Of a stretch of DNA of 64,000 nucleotides, positions 46,141 to 55,193 are shown piece after piece. The position numbers and the translations under genes are program-made. The notes beneath the pieces were generated by a model, which was given only the letters and a program-made list of their open reading frames with translations, did not search any database and had not been told where the DNA came from. Origin of the DNA: Saprospiraceae bacterium (lineage in GTDB: Bacteria; Bacteroidota; Bacteroidia; Chitinophagales; Saprospiraceae); NCBI GenBank assembly GCA_019187365.1, contig JABARE010000002.1:124001-188000 (forward strand), written 5' to 3'. Position 1 is the first letter of the stretch. Every line of letters starts with the position of its first letter.

Positions 46141-47931
46141 ATGATGAAATTGAAGCATGCACTTTGCCATTTGACCATCATTTTTCTGATCCATCTTCCT
46201 TCTGCGGGAGCGCAGAAAGGCCGGGTGTTGTTTGTTTCCGAACTCAATGGTGGAAACCACGTTCCGGCAGTACGAACGGATGCAAGTGGCCTGGTGACGT
46301 TTTTTGTTTCCGAAGACTTTAAAACGCTGGAGATACATGGCGTTTTTGCGAACATTACGGGAAACCTGACCGGTTGCGGAATACACGTAGGTGACCGGAT
46401 GACCAACGGTCCTGTTTTTCTCAACCTCATCGATTACGTCAAGGGCAATCGCATCGTCGCGCGCATTCCCACCCCGGCCCTGCTTGTCGAGTTGGCCACT
46501 TCCGGAAATTTTTACCTCAACGTCCGAAGCAGTTTTTACACCAACGGAGAAATTAGAGGACAACTCGACTGGCGAGCTGAATACGTTTTACCGGCTGTTC
46601 TGGCCGGAGAAAATGTAATACCGCCGGTTGACAGTACAGGTATCGCCCTGGGTGCGTTCCGGTTTTCTCCAAACCTCACCCGGATGGAATTCAACGTCGT
46701 TCCCGTTGCACTCACGAGTCCTGTGAAGGAACTCACGTTACACCGTGGCAATGCAAACAGCAATGGTCCGGTGCTGGCCGTTCTCAGCACAGGACCCGAC
46801 ATGGAAGGGGAAGTGGTCGATCAGTTAACGGTCATCGACGTATTGTTCAGCGCTTTCGATACCGGCGTCTACGCTCAGATCTCGACCGAGGCCCATCCCG
46901 ACGGCGAGATTCGCGGTCAACTCGTCCTTCCTCCCTTGTTCAATGGACACGGGCTGGCCGAAGGAGCCCGGGTAGTTCCCCCGGTTGCGACAAACGCCCG
47001 TGGATATGGCTATGCCGTTCTCGGGTATCCTCAAAACGACAGTCTTTACTACGTCCTGATCAGCGATGTGCAGTCTCCCGTTTCTGCAAGCATCCACACG
47101 GGTGCAATTGGCATGACGGGTCCCCCAGTAGGATTGCTCGCAGAGACTTCATACCCCGGCATCTATTCGGGGGCGCTGCTGCTGACTCCCGAGGACCGAA
47201 CGGATTTTCTGAACGACGGACTGTATTTCAGCGTGGCAACGGCTGCAAATCCGACGGGGGAGATCCGCGGGCAGATCACCTGCAACCTCATGCACCACTT
47301 CGCATTTGACCTTTGCGGGGACCAGGAAGTGCCAAAAAAGGCGGTACCAGCTTATGGCGCTGCTTACGTAGGCGTCAACAAAGCAGGAACCGAAATGGAG
47401 TACGCTCTGCACACACTCGATCTCAACGGCGATGCTCTTACGACCTTTCTGTACGCCGGTGCAATTGGTACCTCCGGTAGCAAGCGCGAGGCCCTCGAAT
47501 TGCCCAATCCCCTTTCCGGTGGTGTATTCGACATCGATGCCAGTCTGGTGTACGACCTTCTCAACGACAATGCCTACATCAACGTACATACCGCAGCCAA
47601 CCCTTCCGGGGAGATCCGCGGGCAAGTGCGAAAGACGTTATCCTGTGCTATCAATACGGCAACGGACGAAGCGTTGCGCAGCTCGCAGTTTTGGGTATCC
47701 GTTACTGACGATGAATGGTTGCAATTGAATTGGAAAGGGGACCAGACAGTGAAAGGCCATCTCGAGGTGAATGATCTGCAGGGGAGAACCTGGTTGTCCG
47801 AGCCAATTGAAATGGTGCCCGGTTCCGGAACGCTCAGCAAACCGGTGGCAGAACTTGCACCCGGGCTCTACATGGTAAGGATCAGGGATGCCAGGGGAGA
47901 AGAACAAACCAGGAAATTTATAAAATCCTAA
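46141..47931 (+). CDS. Secreted protein with four CHRD domains and T9SS sorting domain
   Basis: The protein has 596 residues, with a signal peptide ending near SAGAQ. Four CHRD domains of about 120 residues follow (about 25-145, 148-265, 270-385, 390-500). Each ends in the signature NGEIRGQ, PDGEIRGQ, PTGEIRGQ or PSGEIRGQ and contains HxG-type turns. The last 85 residues are a T9SS type A domain (LEVNDLQGRTWL, APGLYMVRIRD, RKFIKS). CHRD, named after chordin, occurs in many bacterial secreted proteins with unknown function. ATG ATG at 46141 gives two possible starts. It converges on uvrA, with only seven bases between the stop codons. Confidence 0.9.
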   Translation: MMKLKHALCHLTIIFLIHLPSAGAQKGRVLFVSELNGGNHVPAVRTDASGLVTFFVSEDFKTLEIHGVFANITGNLTGCGIHVGDRMTNGPVFLNLIDYVKGNRIVARIPTPALLVELATSGNFYLNVRSSFYTNGEIRGQLDWRAEYVLPAVLAGENVIPPVDSTGIALGAFRFSPNLTRMEFNVVPVALTSPVKELTLHRGNANSNGPVLAVLSTGPDMEGEVVDQLTVIDVLFSAFDTGVYAQISTEAHPDGEIRGQLVLPPLFNGHGLAEGARVVPPVATNARGYGYAVLGYPQNDSLYYVLISDVQSPVSASIHTGAIGMTGPPVGLLAETSYPGIYSGALLLTPEDRTDFLNDGLYFSVATAANPTGEIRGQITCNLMHHFAFDLCGDQEVPKKAVPAYGAAYVGVNKAGTEMEYALHTLDLNGDALTTFLYAGAIGTSGSKREALELPNPLSGGVFDIDASLVYDLLNDNAYINVHTAANPSGEIRGQVRKTLSCAINTATDEALRSSQFWVSVTDDEWLQLNWKGDQTVKGHLEVNDLQGRTWLSEPIEMVPGSGTLSKPVAELAPGLYMVRIRDARGEEQTRKFIKS

Positions 47932-47938
47932 TAAGCGC

Positions 47939-50785
47939 TCAGGCGATCCCCAATTCTGCGCGCAGGTATTTTCCCGTGTGGGATTCCGACATTTCTGCAA
48001 CCCGTTCGGGAGAGCCATAGGCGACGACGCGGCCACCGTTTTTTCCTCCTTCCGGACCCAGGTCGAGGATGACATCGGCGACTTTGACCACGTCGAGGTT
48101 GTGCTCGATCACCATGACGGTATTCCCGCGATCGACCAGCTTTTGAAGGACATCGATGAGCTGGCGGATGTCTTCGAAATGCAGCCCGGTCGTTGGTTCG
48201 TCGAGGATGTACAGCGTTTGTCCCGTATCTTTTTTTGAAAGTTCTTCTGCGAGTTTTACGCGTTGCGCCTCACCTCCTGAGAGCGTGGTGGCCTGCTGAC
48301 CAAGGGTGATGTAGCCAAGGCCCACATCCATGAGGGTTTTAAGTTTGCGATAGATCTTCGGGACGTTTTCGAAAAAGGACGTTGCGTCTTCAACCGTCAT
48401 GTCGAGTACGTCTCCGATGGATTTGCCCTTATAGAGGATTTCGAGGGTCTCGCGGTTGTAGCGTTTCCCATTGCAAGTTTCGCAGTGCACGTGTACATCA
48501 GGAAGAAAATTCATCTCGATGACTTTGAGACCGGCGCCTTCACAGGTTTCACACCTGCCACCTTTTACGTTAAAGGAAAAGCGCCCCGGTTTGTAGGCCC
48601 GGATCTTTGCATCCGGCAACTCCGCGAAGAGGTTGCGGATTTCGGTGAACAAACCAGTATAGGTTGCCGGATTGGAGCGGGGTGTGCGGCCGATGGGTTC
48701 CTGGTCGATCTCAATGACTTTGTCGAGGTGCTCGAGTCCTTCCAATGAATCGTAGGGAAGGGCGCGCTGCAGGCTGTTGTAAAAATGTTCTCGCAGCACG
48801 GGATAAAGCGTTTCGTTGATGAGACTGGATTTGCCACTGCCCGAAACTCCAGTGATGCACATAAAAGTACCGAGTGGGAATTTGATACTCAGATTTTGGA
48901 GGTTGTTTCCGCGGGCACCGCACAACACGAGGTAATGACCGTTGCCCGTGCGTCTGCGATCGGGAATGTCAATGTTGCGTTTCCCGGACAGGTATGCTGC
49001 GGTGAGCGACGAAGATAGAATGAAGTCGTCCGGTTTGCCCTCCCCCACAATGTGCCCACCGTGTACGCCGGCGCCGGGGCCCAGGTCGATGATGTAATCT
49101 GAAGCCAGCATGATCTCTTTGTCGTGTTCGACGACGATGACCGTATTGCCGATGCCCGCCAGTTCGCGCAGCGAACGGATGAGCCGGTGATTGTCTCTTG
49201 GATGGAGGCCGATGGAGGGCTCGTCGAGGATGTAGGTAATGCCGGTGAGCTGCGAGCCGATCTGGGTGGCAAGCCGCGTGCGCTGCGATTCCCCACCCGA
49301 TAAACTAACGGCCGTTCGGTTTAGGCTGAGGTAATCCAGTCCGACGTATTGCAGAAAGCCCACGCGTGCACGGATTTCTTTCAGGATGTCGCGGCCGATG
49401 GCACGCTGTTTATCGCTTAGTTGCGATTCAATATCCCGAAGCCATTCGGCGAGATCCTGAATGTCCATGCCGGCCAGTTCGGAAATGTTTTTGCCGGCAA
49501 TTTTGAAGAACAGGCTTTCCCTGCGCAGGCGTGATCCGCCACAGGACGGGCAACTGGCAATGATCATGAAGTCTTCTGCAAAGCGGCGAACTTTCTCCGA
49601 ACCCGTGTCGCGGTACCATCGCTTGAGCATGCTGACGAGTCCTTCCTGTGCAATGTGGTGGCTGTCTTCAAACCAGCCGTTGGGATTTGGATTGGGGTAG
49701 CTGTCGTCGCCACCGTGCAGAATGATTTCCAGGGCGCGACGCGGAATTTTGGATACCGGTGTAGACAAACTGAACTTGTATCGGTCGGCAATCTGGCGCA
49801 ATTGGCGGAAGAGGTAGTTCTCGCGCTGCTCACCAAAAGGAACGATCCCGCCGTTTGCAATGGATTTGGAGTCGTCGGGGATGACCTGGTGATGGTCGAC
49901 TTCGTAAATGGAGCCGATGCCTTTGCATTCGGGGCAGGCGCCGTACGGCGAGTTGAAGGAAAAGGTGTTCGGCGAAGGCTCGTCGTAAGACATACCCGTT
50001 TCGGGGTCCATCAGTCTCTTGCTGAAAGGAAACAATTTGTTTTCCTCCGCGAGCAGGATGAAAACGACATCCTGACCGATCTTCAGGGCTGTTTGCAGAC
50101 TGTATTGCAGACGATCTTCGCGACCGGGAGCAATTTGCAGGCGGTCGATGAGCACTTCGATGTCGTGTATTTTAAACCGGTCGACCTGAAGGCCCGGTTT
50201 GAGGTCGGTGATCAAACCGTCAATGCGCACCTTGCTAAATCCCTGCTTTCTGATCTGGTCAAACAGTTCGCGGTAGTGTCCTTTGCGCGAGCGAACCACC
50301 GGCGCCAGCAGGGTTACCTGTTGGCCATCAAATTGCCTGCGGATCCAGTCCAGCATCTGGTCTTCTGAATAGCGCAACATCTTTTTTCCGGTAACGTGAG
50401 AATAGGCGTCTGCGGCGCGTGCAAACAGCAGGCGGAACAGATCGTACACTTCCGTGATGGTGCCCACGGTGGAACGGGGGTTCCATCCCGTAGTTTTTTG
50501 TTCGATGCTGATGACCGGGCTCAGTCCGTCTATGCGCTCCACCTCCGGCCGCTCGATGTTGCCGATAAACTGCCGGGCGTAATGCGAAAAGGTCTCCATG
50601 TAGCGGCGCTGACCTTCGGCGTAAAGGGTGTCAAAGGCGAGTGAAGATTTGCCACTGCCGGAAATGCCTGTAATCACTACGAGCTCATCCCTCGGTATCC
50701 GGCAGGAGATGTGCTTGAGGTTGTGTTCAGCAGCCCCTGTAATGGTGATCCAGTCCAGATCGGGTTTTAGGTCGAAGCGGTCCAT
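47939..50785 (-). CDS. uvrA: Excinuclease ABC subunit A
   Basis: The product has 948 residues from ATG 50785, the usual UvrA length; the frame is open to 50890, but a promoter element lies at 50794-50801, inside that extension. It has two ABC ATPase modules: the first Walker A is GISGSGKSS and the second [10 protein letters not shown], each with an LSGGE signature. Zinc-finger cysteines lie in CPECKG, CPSCGG, CETCEG and CETCNG. It scans DNA for bulky lesions and loads UvrB. UvrB is encoded 11 kb away on the other strand. Confidence 0.97.
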   Translation of the reverse strand: MDRFDLKPDLDWITITGAAEHNLKHISCRIPRDELVVITGISGSGKSSLAFDTLYAEGQRRYMETFSHYARQFIGNIERPEVERIDGLSPVISIEQKTTGWNPRSTVGTITEVYDLFRLLFARAADAYSHVTGKKMLRYSEDQMLDWIRRQFDGQQVTLLAPVVRSRKGHYRELFDQIRKQGFSKVRIDGLITDLKPGLQVDRFKIHDIEVLIDRLQIAPGREDRLQYSLQTALKIGQDVVFILLAEENKLFPFSKRLMDPETGMSYDEPSPNTFSFNSPYGACPECKGIGSIYEVDHHQVIPDDSKSIANGGIVPFGEQRENYLFRQLRQIADRYKFSLSTPVSKIPRRALEIILHGGDDSYPNPNPNGWFEDSHHIAQEGLVSMLKRWYRDTGSEKVRRFAEDFMIIASCPSCGGSRLRRESLFFKIAGKNISELAGMDIQDLAEWLRDIESQLSDKQRAIGRDILKEIRARVGFLQYVGLDYLSLNRTAVSLSGGESQRTRLATQIGSQLTGITYILDEPSIGLHPRDNHRLIRSLRELAGIGNTVIVVEHDKEIMLASDYIIDLGPGAGVHGGHIVGEGKPDDFILSSSLTAAYLSGKRNIDIPDRRRTGNGHYLVLCGARGNNLQNLSIKFPLGTFMCITGVSGSGKSSLINETLYPVLREHFYNSLQRALPYDSLEGLEHLDKVIEIDQEPIGRTPRSNPATYTGLFTEIRNLFAELPDAKIRAYKPGRFSFNVKGGRCETCEGAGLKVIEMNFLPDVHVHCETCNGKRYNRETLEILYKGKSIGDVLDMTVEDATSFFENVPKIYRKLKTLMDVGLGYITLGQQATTLSGGEAQRVKLAEELSKKDTGQTLYILDEPTTGLHFEDIRQLIDVLQKLVDRGNTVMVIEHNLDVVKVADVILDLGPEGGKNGGRVVAYGSPERVAEMSESHTGKYLRAELGIA

Positions 50786-50793
50786 GGCGGGCG

Positions 50794-50801
50794 CAAATTT
50801 A
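50794..50801 (-). promoter_or_regulatory. Promoter -7 element TAAATTTG for uvrA
   Basis: The element ends eight bases before the ATG at 50785, so the uvrA transcript would have a leader of only a few bases. Confidence 0.55.
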
Positions 50802-50859
50802 CCCCTTGCCCGGCAAAGAGCGCTGCTGATATCCCGGCGATCTCTGCAATTTTCAGGGG

Positions 50860-51693
50860 TCAGCCAACTCGGACGTTCGTCAGCATGCATTCCATGAGGT
50901 CAAACATCCGGGGTGTGTGCCGTTCCATGGATGCGAGCACGGATGCGAGGCTGGTCTCTGGTGCCGAAGCACCGGGAGCGGAGACATTTGCAACGAGGGA
51001 TATGGCCAATAAGCGCATCCCGCATTGGCGGGCGACGATGGCTTCGGGAACCGAGGACATTCCGATGAGATCTGCTCCCAATAACCGGATCATTCGGCAT
51101 TCGGCAGGAGTTTCCAGGCTGGGCCCCTGCAAACCAAAGTAAATTCCCTCGCGGTATGGGATGGAAAGCTTATTGCAGCAAAATTCGGCGTGCCGGCGCA
51201 GGCCTTCGTCGTAAACGCGCGACATGTCGGGGAATCGCTCCCCCAGCCTCGGATCGGAAAGGCCGCGCAGCGGATTTTCGGGGTGAAAGTTGACGTGGTC
51301 TTTCAGCACCGCTATGCACCCTTCGGGAAATTCCGGGTTCACGGAGCCGCTTGCATTTGCAATCCAAAGTTCACGAATGCCCATTGCGCTGAGCACGCGA
51401 ACCGGAAAGGTAACTTCCCGGAGAGAGTACCCTTCGTAATAATGCAACCGGCCCGAAAGGATGATTACGGGAACGCCTGACCAGTCGGCGAGGACCAGTT
51501 TGCCCGGATGGGAATCAACCGTCGTGGGCACAAAATCCGGAATGTCGCGATAGTCGATTTCCAGTTTCGGAACCAGGCGCTGAATGCAGCCCGCCATGCC
51601 GGTGCCCAATATGATGGCCCGTCGCGGCGCAGCACCGATCAAAGGGATGAGGTGGGCGGCACTGTGGGCAACGCGATCAAAAAGGTCTGACAT
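50860..51693 (-). CDS. Purine nucleoside phosphorylase (trimeric, PNP-I type)
   Basis: The product has 277 residues from ATG 51693; the frame is open to 51867 inside mqnC. It matches low-molecular-mass PNP: phosphate-binding [34 protein letters not shown] and the nucleoside site [28 protein letters not shown]. It splits inosine and guanosine with phosphate. The 19-base gap to mqnC suggests one operon. In the futalosine pathway a purine is cut off by MqnB hydrolase, so this PNP could recycle adenosine or hypoxanthine products, or stand in for MqnB, but it looks like a true phosphorylase. Confidence 0.9.
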   Translation of the reverse strand: MSDLFDRVAHSAAHLIPLIGAAPRRAIILGTGMAGCIQRLVPKLEIDYRDIPDFVPTTVDSHPGKLVLADWSGVPVIILSGRLHYYEGYSLREVTFPVRVLSAMGIRELWIANASGSVNPEFPEGCIAVLKDHVNFHPENPLRGLSDPRLGERFPDMSRVYDEGLRRHAEFCCNKLSIPYREGIYFGLQGPSLETPAECRMIRLLGADLIGMSSVPEAIVARQCGMRLLAISLVANVSAPGASAPETSLASVLASMERHTPRMFDLMECMLTNVRVG

Positions 51694-51712
51694 AATTCCG
51701 GTTGTGAATGGG

Positions 51713-52879
51713 TTAATCCACGGTGAGGCGGCTGTGGTCAAGCACCTGGTCCTTAGCTTCTTCCTGCCATTCGAGGGGCTCGTACTGCTGGTCGCGCAGT
51801 TGCGGCTGAAAACCCGCATCGCGGATGGCTTTTTGAATGCCGCTGGCTGTAAACCTGAAGGAAGCACCGGCGGCGGAGACGACGTTTTCTTCGATCATGA
51901 TGCTGCCGAAATCGTTTGCGCCAGCGTAAAGGCAAACCTGGGCAGTTTGTTTGCCTACAGTCAGCCAGGAGGCCTGTATGTTGGGAATGTTGGGAAGCAT
52001 GATGCGGGAAATGGCGATGGTGCGGATGTATTCATCGGCGGTACAGGCATTGGCGGCCCTTCCCAGTCTTTGCAACATGGTTCCTTCATCCTGGAAGGGC
52101 CAGGGAATGAAGGCGAGAAAACCTTTGGCACCCTCTGGTTTTTGTGCCTGGACGCTGCGAATGGCAACGAGGTGTTCCATGCGCTCTTCGAGGGTCTCAA
52201 CGTGCCCAAACATCATCGTAGCAGAAGTGGTAATGTCCAACTGGTGGGCGACCCGCATGATTTCGAGCCATTCTCCGGCGCTGCATTTGCCCTTGCTCAC
52301 CAGGCGGCGCACCCGGTCGGACAGGATCTCCGCGCCGGCTCCGGGCAGGCTATCCAGGCCGGAGGCCTTCAGCCGGCTGAGCACCTCGCGGTGGCTGGCT
52401 TTTTCGAGCTTGCAGATGTGGGCAACTTCCGGTGGGCCCAGCGCATGCAATTTCAGTTGCGGGAACATGGCTTTGAGATCGCTGAAAAGCCGGCAATAGT
52501 ACTCCAGGCCGAGGTCCGGGTGATGCCCTCCCTGCAAAAGCAGTTGCCGCCCCCCAAAACGGAAGGTCTCCTCAATTTTCTGACGGTAAGAGTCGAGGGT
52601 GGTGACGTAGCTCTCCGGATGGCCTGGAGGGCGGTAGAAGTTGCAAAACTTGCAATTGGCGATGCAGACGTTGGTGGTATTGGTATTCCTGTCTATGATC
52701 CATCCCACCGAGTTGCCTGGAACGGCTTCTCGCCTGAGCCTATGGGCCACGTTCATCAATTCAGCGGTTGGAACCCGGGTGAAGAGCCAGAGTCCCTCGG
52801 CAGCCGTCAGGAAGCACCGGTCCAGCGCTTTGCCCAGCAGCAGGTCTTTATCCATCGTTTGTTCCAAATCTTCTGCCAT
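51713..52879 (-). CDS. mqnC: Cyclic dehypoxanthinyl futalosine synthase (menaquinone pathway)
   Basis: The product has 388 residues from ATG 52879. It has the radical SAM motif CIANCKFCNFYRPPG near residue 72, followed by the MqnC/CofH-type features GGHHPDLGLEYY and LPGAGAEILSDRVR. It catalyses the radical cyclisation of dehypoxanthine futalosine in menaquinone biosynthesis. Its presence indicates the futalosine route rather than MenFDHCEB. Menaquinol is the electron donor for the quinol-dependent NO reductase encoded at 35832. It diverges from rimP. Confidence 0.94.
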   Translation of the reverse strand: MAEDLEQTMDKDLLLGKALDRCFLTAAEGLWLFTRVPTAELMNVAHRLRREAVPGNSVGWIIDRNTNTTNVCIANCKFCNFYRPPGHPESYVTTLDSYRQKIEETFRFGGRQLLLQGGHHPDLGLEYYCRLFSDLKAMFPQLKLHALGPPEVAHICKLEKASHREVLSRLKASGLDSLPGAGAEILSDRVRRLVSKGKCSAGEWLEIMRVAHQLDITTSATMMFGHVETLEERMEHLVAIRSVQAQKPEGAKGFLAFIPWPFQDEGTMLQRLGRAANACTADEYIRTIAISRIMLPNIPNIQASWLTVGKQTAQVCLYAGANDFGSIMIEENVVSAAGASFRFTASGIQKAIRDAGFQPQLRDQQYEPLEWQEEAKDQVLDHSRLTVD

Positions 52880-52931
52880 GAAACACAAACACCCCGGCAG
52901 AAGCAATGTTTTGCCGCACCGGACGAGCCGG

Positions 52932-52963
52932 CTTGGTGAATCCCCGGAAAAGTATTAACTTTG
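52932..52963 (+). promoter_or_regulatory. Promoter of the rimP-nusA-infB operon
   Basis: A -33-like CTTGG (52932-52936) and an exact -7 TAACTTTG (52956-52963), about 20 bases apart. Transcription would start near 52969, leaving a leader of about 55 bases. Confidence 0.65.
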
Positions 52964-52978
52964 TGCGGCTTTTGACAG

Positions 52979-53005
52979 GAGGGGACGGAAAAGTTCCCTC
53001 TTTTT
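52979..53005 (+). terminator. Terminator-like hairpin in the rimP leader (candidate attenuator)
   Basis: GAGGGGAC (52979-52986) pairs with GTTCCCTC (52993-53000), with one G-U pair and a GGAAAA loop, followed by five T. It lies between the promoter at 52956 and the start codon at 53024. The gene upstream is divergent, so it can only act on transcripts of this operon. Confidence 0.65.
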
Positions 53006-53023
53006 GTTTCAATACATGGAATC

Positions 53024-53494
53024 ATGTATCGCGAAGAAGTTCTGGAACTCCTTGCCGAAAAGTTCCGGGAGGAAAGTTTCCGGGATTGTTTTGTGGTGGC
53101 CATAGAGCACCACGCAAAGACGATCCGCATTTTTGTCGACAGCGACAGCGGCATGACGTTCGAGAAATGTCAGCGGCTGAGTCGCTATCTGGAGCGCATT
53201 TTCGATGAAAGGGCGTGGTTTGGAACCGATTACATATTAGAGGTTTCCTCACCCGGTCTCAGCCGGCCCCTGGTCTATCCCAGGCAGTACATCCGGAACA
53301 TCGGCCGGCAGCTCCAGGTCAGGTTGGCAGACGGCTCGGTGAGCCAGGGAACGATACTCGACGCTGACGAAACGGTCGTCACGCTTGGAAGGGAGGAGAT
53401 CCGGACAGAGGGAAAGAAAAAGATCAGAGAAAACATAGAAACGCAATTGCCCTACAGTGCAATTGCCGAAGCTAAAATCGTCGTAAAAATCTAG
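53024..53494 (+). CDS. rimP: Ribosome maturation factor RimP
   Basis: The protein has 156 residues, the usual length. The N-terminal alpha/beta domain (about 1-80) includes IRIFVDSDSGMTFEKCQRLSR and the conserved YILEVSSPGLSRPL; the C-terminal SH3-like domain covers about 90-156. It binds 30S precursors and helps pseudoknot and S12 assembly. It is the first gene of rimP-nusA-(fusion gene)-infB; nusA starts four bases after its stop. Confidence 0.95.
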   Translation: MYREEVLELLAEKFREESFRDCFVVAIEHHAKTIRIFVDSDSGMTFEKCQRLSRYLERIFDERAWFGTDYILEVSSPGLSRPLVYPRQYIRNIGRQLQVRLADGSVSQGTILDADETVVTLGREEIRTEGKKKIRENIETQLPYSAIAEAKIVVKI

Positions 53495-53498
53495 TGCA

Positions 53499-54734
53499 AT
53501 GAAGCTCGTCGAAACATTTGCCGAATTCAAAGCGGGAAAGAACATTGACCGCCCGACCATGATCCGGGTGCTGGAAGATGTTTTCCGCTCCATGATCCGC
53601 AAAAAGTATGGTTCTGATGAGAACTTCAACGTCATCGTCAATGCCCAAAAGGGAGACCTGGAGATCTGGCGGATCCGCAAGATCGTACCCGACGGAGAAG
53701 TCACAGACGACCTCAAGGAAATTGCCATTTCCGAAGCGCTGGCCATCGACGGCGACTACGAAGTTGGACTCGAATGTTATGAACAGCTCGAGCTGGAGGA
53801 CTTTGGACGCAGGGCCATCATGGCTGCCCGTCAGACCCTCGTGTCGCGGGTATCCGAACTGGAAAAGGACGATGTCTACAAACGCTATGAAGGCAGAGAG
53901 GGCGATTTGGTGATCGGAGAGGTCAACCAGGTCCTTAAAAAGGAATTCCTGATCATCGACGACGCAACAAACAACGAATTGATCCTGCCCCGTACGGAGA
54001 CCATTCGGGGTGACCATTTCCGCAAAGGCGATATCGTGCGTTCGGTGATCCGGAAAGTTGAATTGAAGAACAACCAGCCCGTGATCATGCTGTCGCGTAC
54101 CGATCCCAAATTTTTACAGCGGCTGATGGAGCAGGAAGTTCCTGAAATCGAAGACGGGCTGATTGCGATCAAGAACATCGTTCGCCTTCCCGGAGAGCGC
54201 GCCAAAGTGGCGGTGGAATCTTACGATGACCGCGTCGACCCGGTGGGAGCCTGCGTTGGTATGAAGGGGAGCCGGATTCACGGGATCGTGCGCGAGTTGC
54301 GCAATGAAAACATCGACATTGTAAATTTTACCAACAACCAGAACCTTTACATACAAAGGTCCCTGACACCGGCTAAGATCAGCAAGATCGAGATCGATGA
54401 GGCGACCAAACGGGTGAGTGTTTACCTCAAAGCGGACCAGCTTTCGCTGGCCATCGGGAAGGGCGGTGCCAACATCAAACTCGCCTCGCGCCTCACCGGA
54501 TATGAGATTGACGTTTACCGCGACCAGGAAGAAGGAGAGATTGACGACGTCGACCTGGACGAATTCTCGGACGAGATCGAAGAATGGGTCATCGATGCCT
54601 TTAAGAAAATCGGATGCGATACGGCGCGAAGTGTGCTGAACCTGAGTGCGGAGGAATTGGTACGCCGGACGGACCTCGAAGAAGAAACGGTCGTCGACGT
54701 GCTGCGCATTCTGGAAGAAGAGATGAAGGATTGA
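53499..54734 (+). CDS. nusA: Transcription termination/antitermination protein NusA
   Basis: The protein has 411 residues. In order: RNA-polymerase-binding N-terminal domain (about 1-125), S1 domain (about 130-200, DLVIGEVNQVLKKEFLIIDD), two KH domains (about 205-345, GACVGMKGSRIHGIV and LAIGKGGANIKLA), and a C-terminal acidic linker with one helix-hairpin-helix (about 350-411, GCDTARSVLNLSAEELV). The C-terminal part is copied in the next gene. It binds RNA polymerase and nascent RNA to modulate pausing and termination, so it may act on the hairpin in its own operon leader. Confidence 0.96.
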   Translation: MKLVETFAEFKAGKNIDRPTMIRVLEDVFRSMIRKKYGSDENFNVIVNAQKGDLEIWRIRKIVPDGEVTDDLKEIAISEALAIDGDYEVGLECYEQLELEDFGRRAIMAARQTLVSRVSELEKDDVYKRYEGREGDLVIGEVNQVLKKEFLIIDDATNNELILPRTETIRGDHFRKGDIVRSVIRKVELKNNQPVIMLSRTDPKFLQRLMEQEVPEIEDGLIAIKNIVRLPGERAKVAVESYDDRVDPVGACVGMKGSRIHGIVRELRNENIDIVNFTNNQNLYIQRSLTPAKISKIEIDEATKRVSVYLKADQLSLAIGKGGANIKLASRLTGYEIDVYRDQEEGEIDDVDLDEFSDEIEEWVIDAFKKIGCDTARSVLNLSAEELVRRTDLEEETVVDVLRILEEEMKD

Positions 54735-54781
54735 CATCAGTACTTGAAATAAAAAATAAAAGCAGACGCGAATAGGAGTTG

Positions 54782-55147
54782 ATGAAATCGCTGATCAAGG
54801 TGGCATCGGAATTTAACGTTGGATTGCAAACCATAATTGACATTTTAACGGCCAATGGATTTGACGTTGAGGCCAGGCCCAGGTCTTCCGTTACCGCGGA
54901 GATGTACGATTGCCTGGTTGCGGAACTCTCTCCGGTGAGCAAATCGACGCTGTCGCAGGACGTCGAACTCGATCGTTTGGAGGAAAGGCTGGGCGCTAAC
55001 GTCCTTGCATCGTTGAAGCAGGCCGGATGCAGCACGGCCAGACAGGTATTGGAACTCAGCGTGGAAGAGTTGGTGGTGAAAACAAAATTGGAGGAAAGGA
55101 TGGTACTTGACGTGCTTCGCATCCTGGAGGAGGAAATAAAGGTTTAA
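54782..55147 (+). CDS. Small fusion protein: IF-2 N-terminal domain plus NusA C-terminal helix-hairpin-helix
   Basis: The product has 121 residues from ATG 54782 (a TTG at 54779 precedes it). Residues 1-50 align without gaps to IF-2 residues 1-50 (about 29 of 50 identical, including [14 protein letters not shown]). Residues 60-121 align to the last 62 residues of NusA (about 34 identical, including DVLRILEEE). This order is the expected joint product of a tandem duplication of a segment running from the nusA 3' end into the infB 5' end. The copies have diverged but no frame is broken, so it seems to be a maintained gene. It lies 47 bases after nusA and 46 before infB. Confidence 0.88.
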   Translation: MKSLIKVASEFNVGLQTIIDILTANGFDVEARPRSSVTAEMYDCLVAELSPVSKSTLSQDVELDRLEERLGANVLASLKQAGCSTARQVLELSVEELVVKTKLEERMVLDVLRILEEEIKV

Positions 55148-55193
55148 AACAATTAGTCGGCGGCAGGGAGCAGCGCAGCGCAAACAGGAACGA

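Noticed and set aside
51584..52939. Plus-strand open frame of 451 codons opposite mqnC and the PNP gene
   Set aside because: It is the antisense of two well-supported genes with clear catalytic motifs, and its translation has no family features; long antisense frames are common in this GC-rich, codon-biased DNA.
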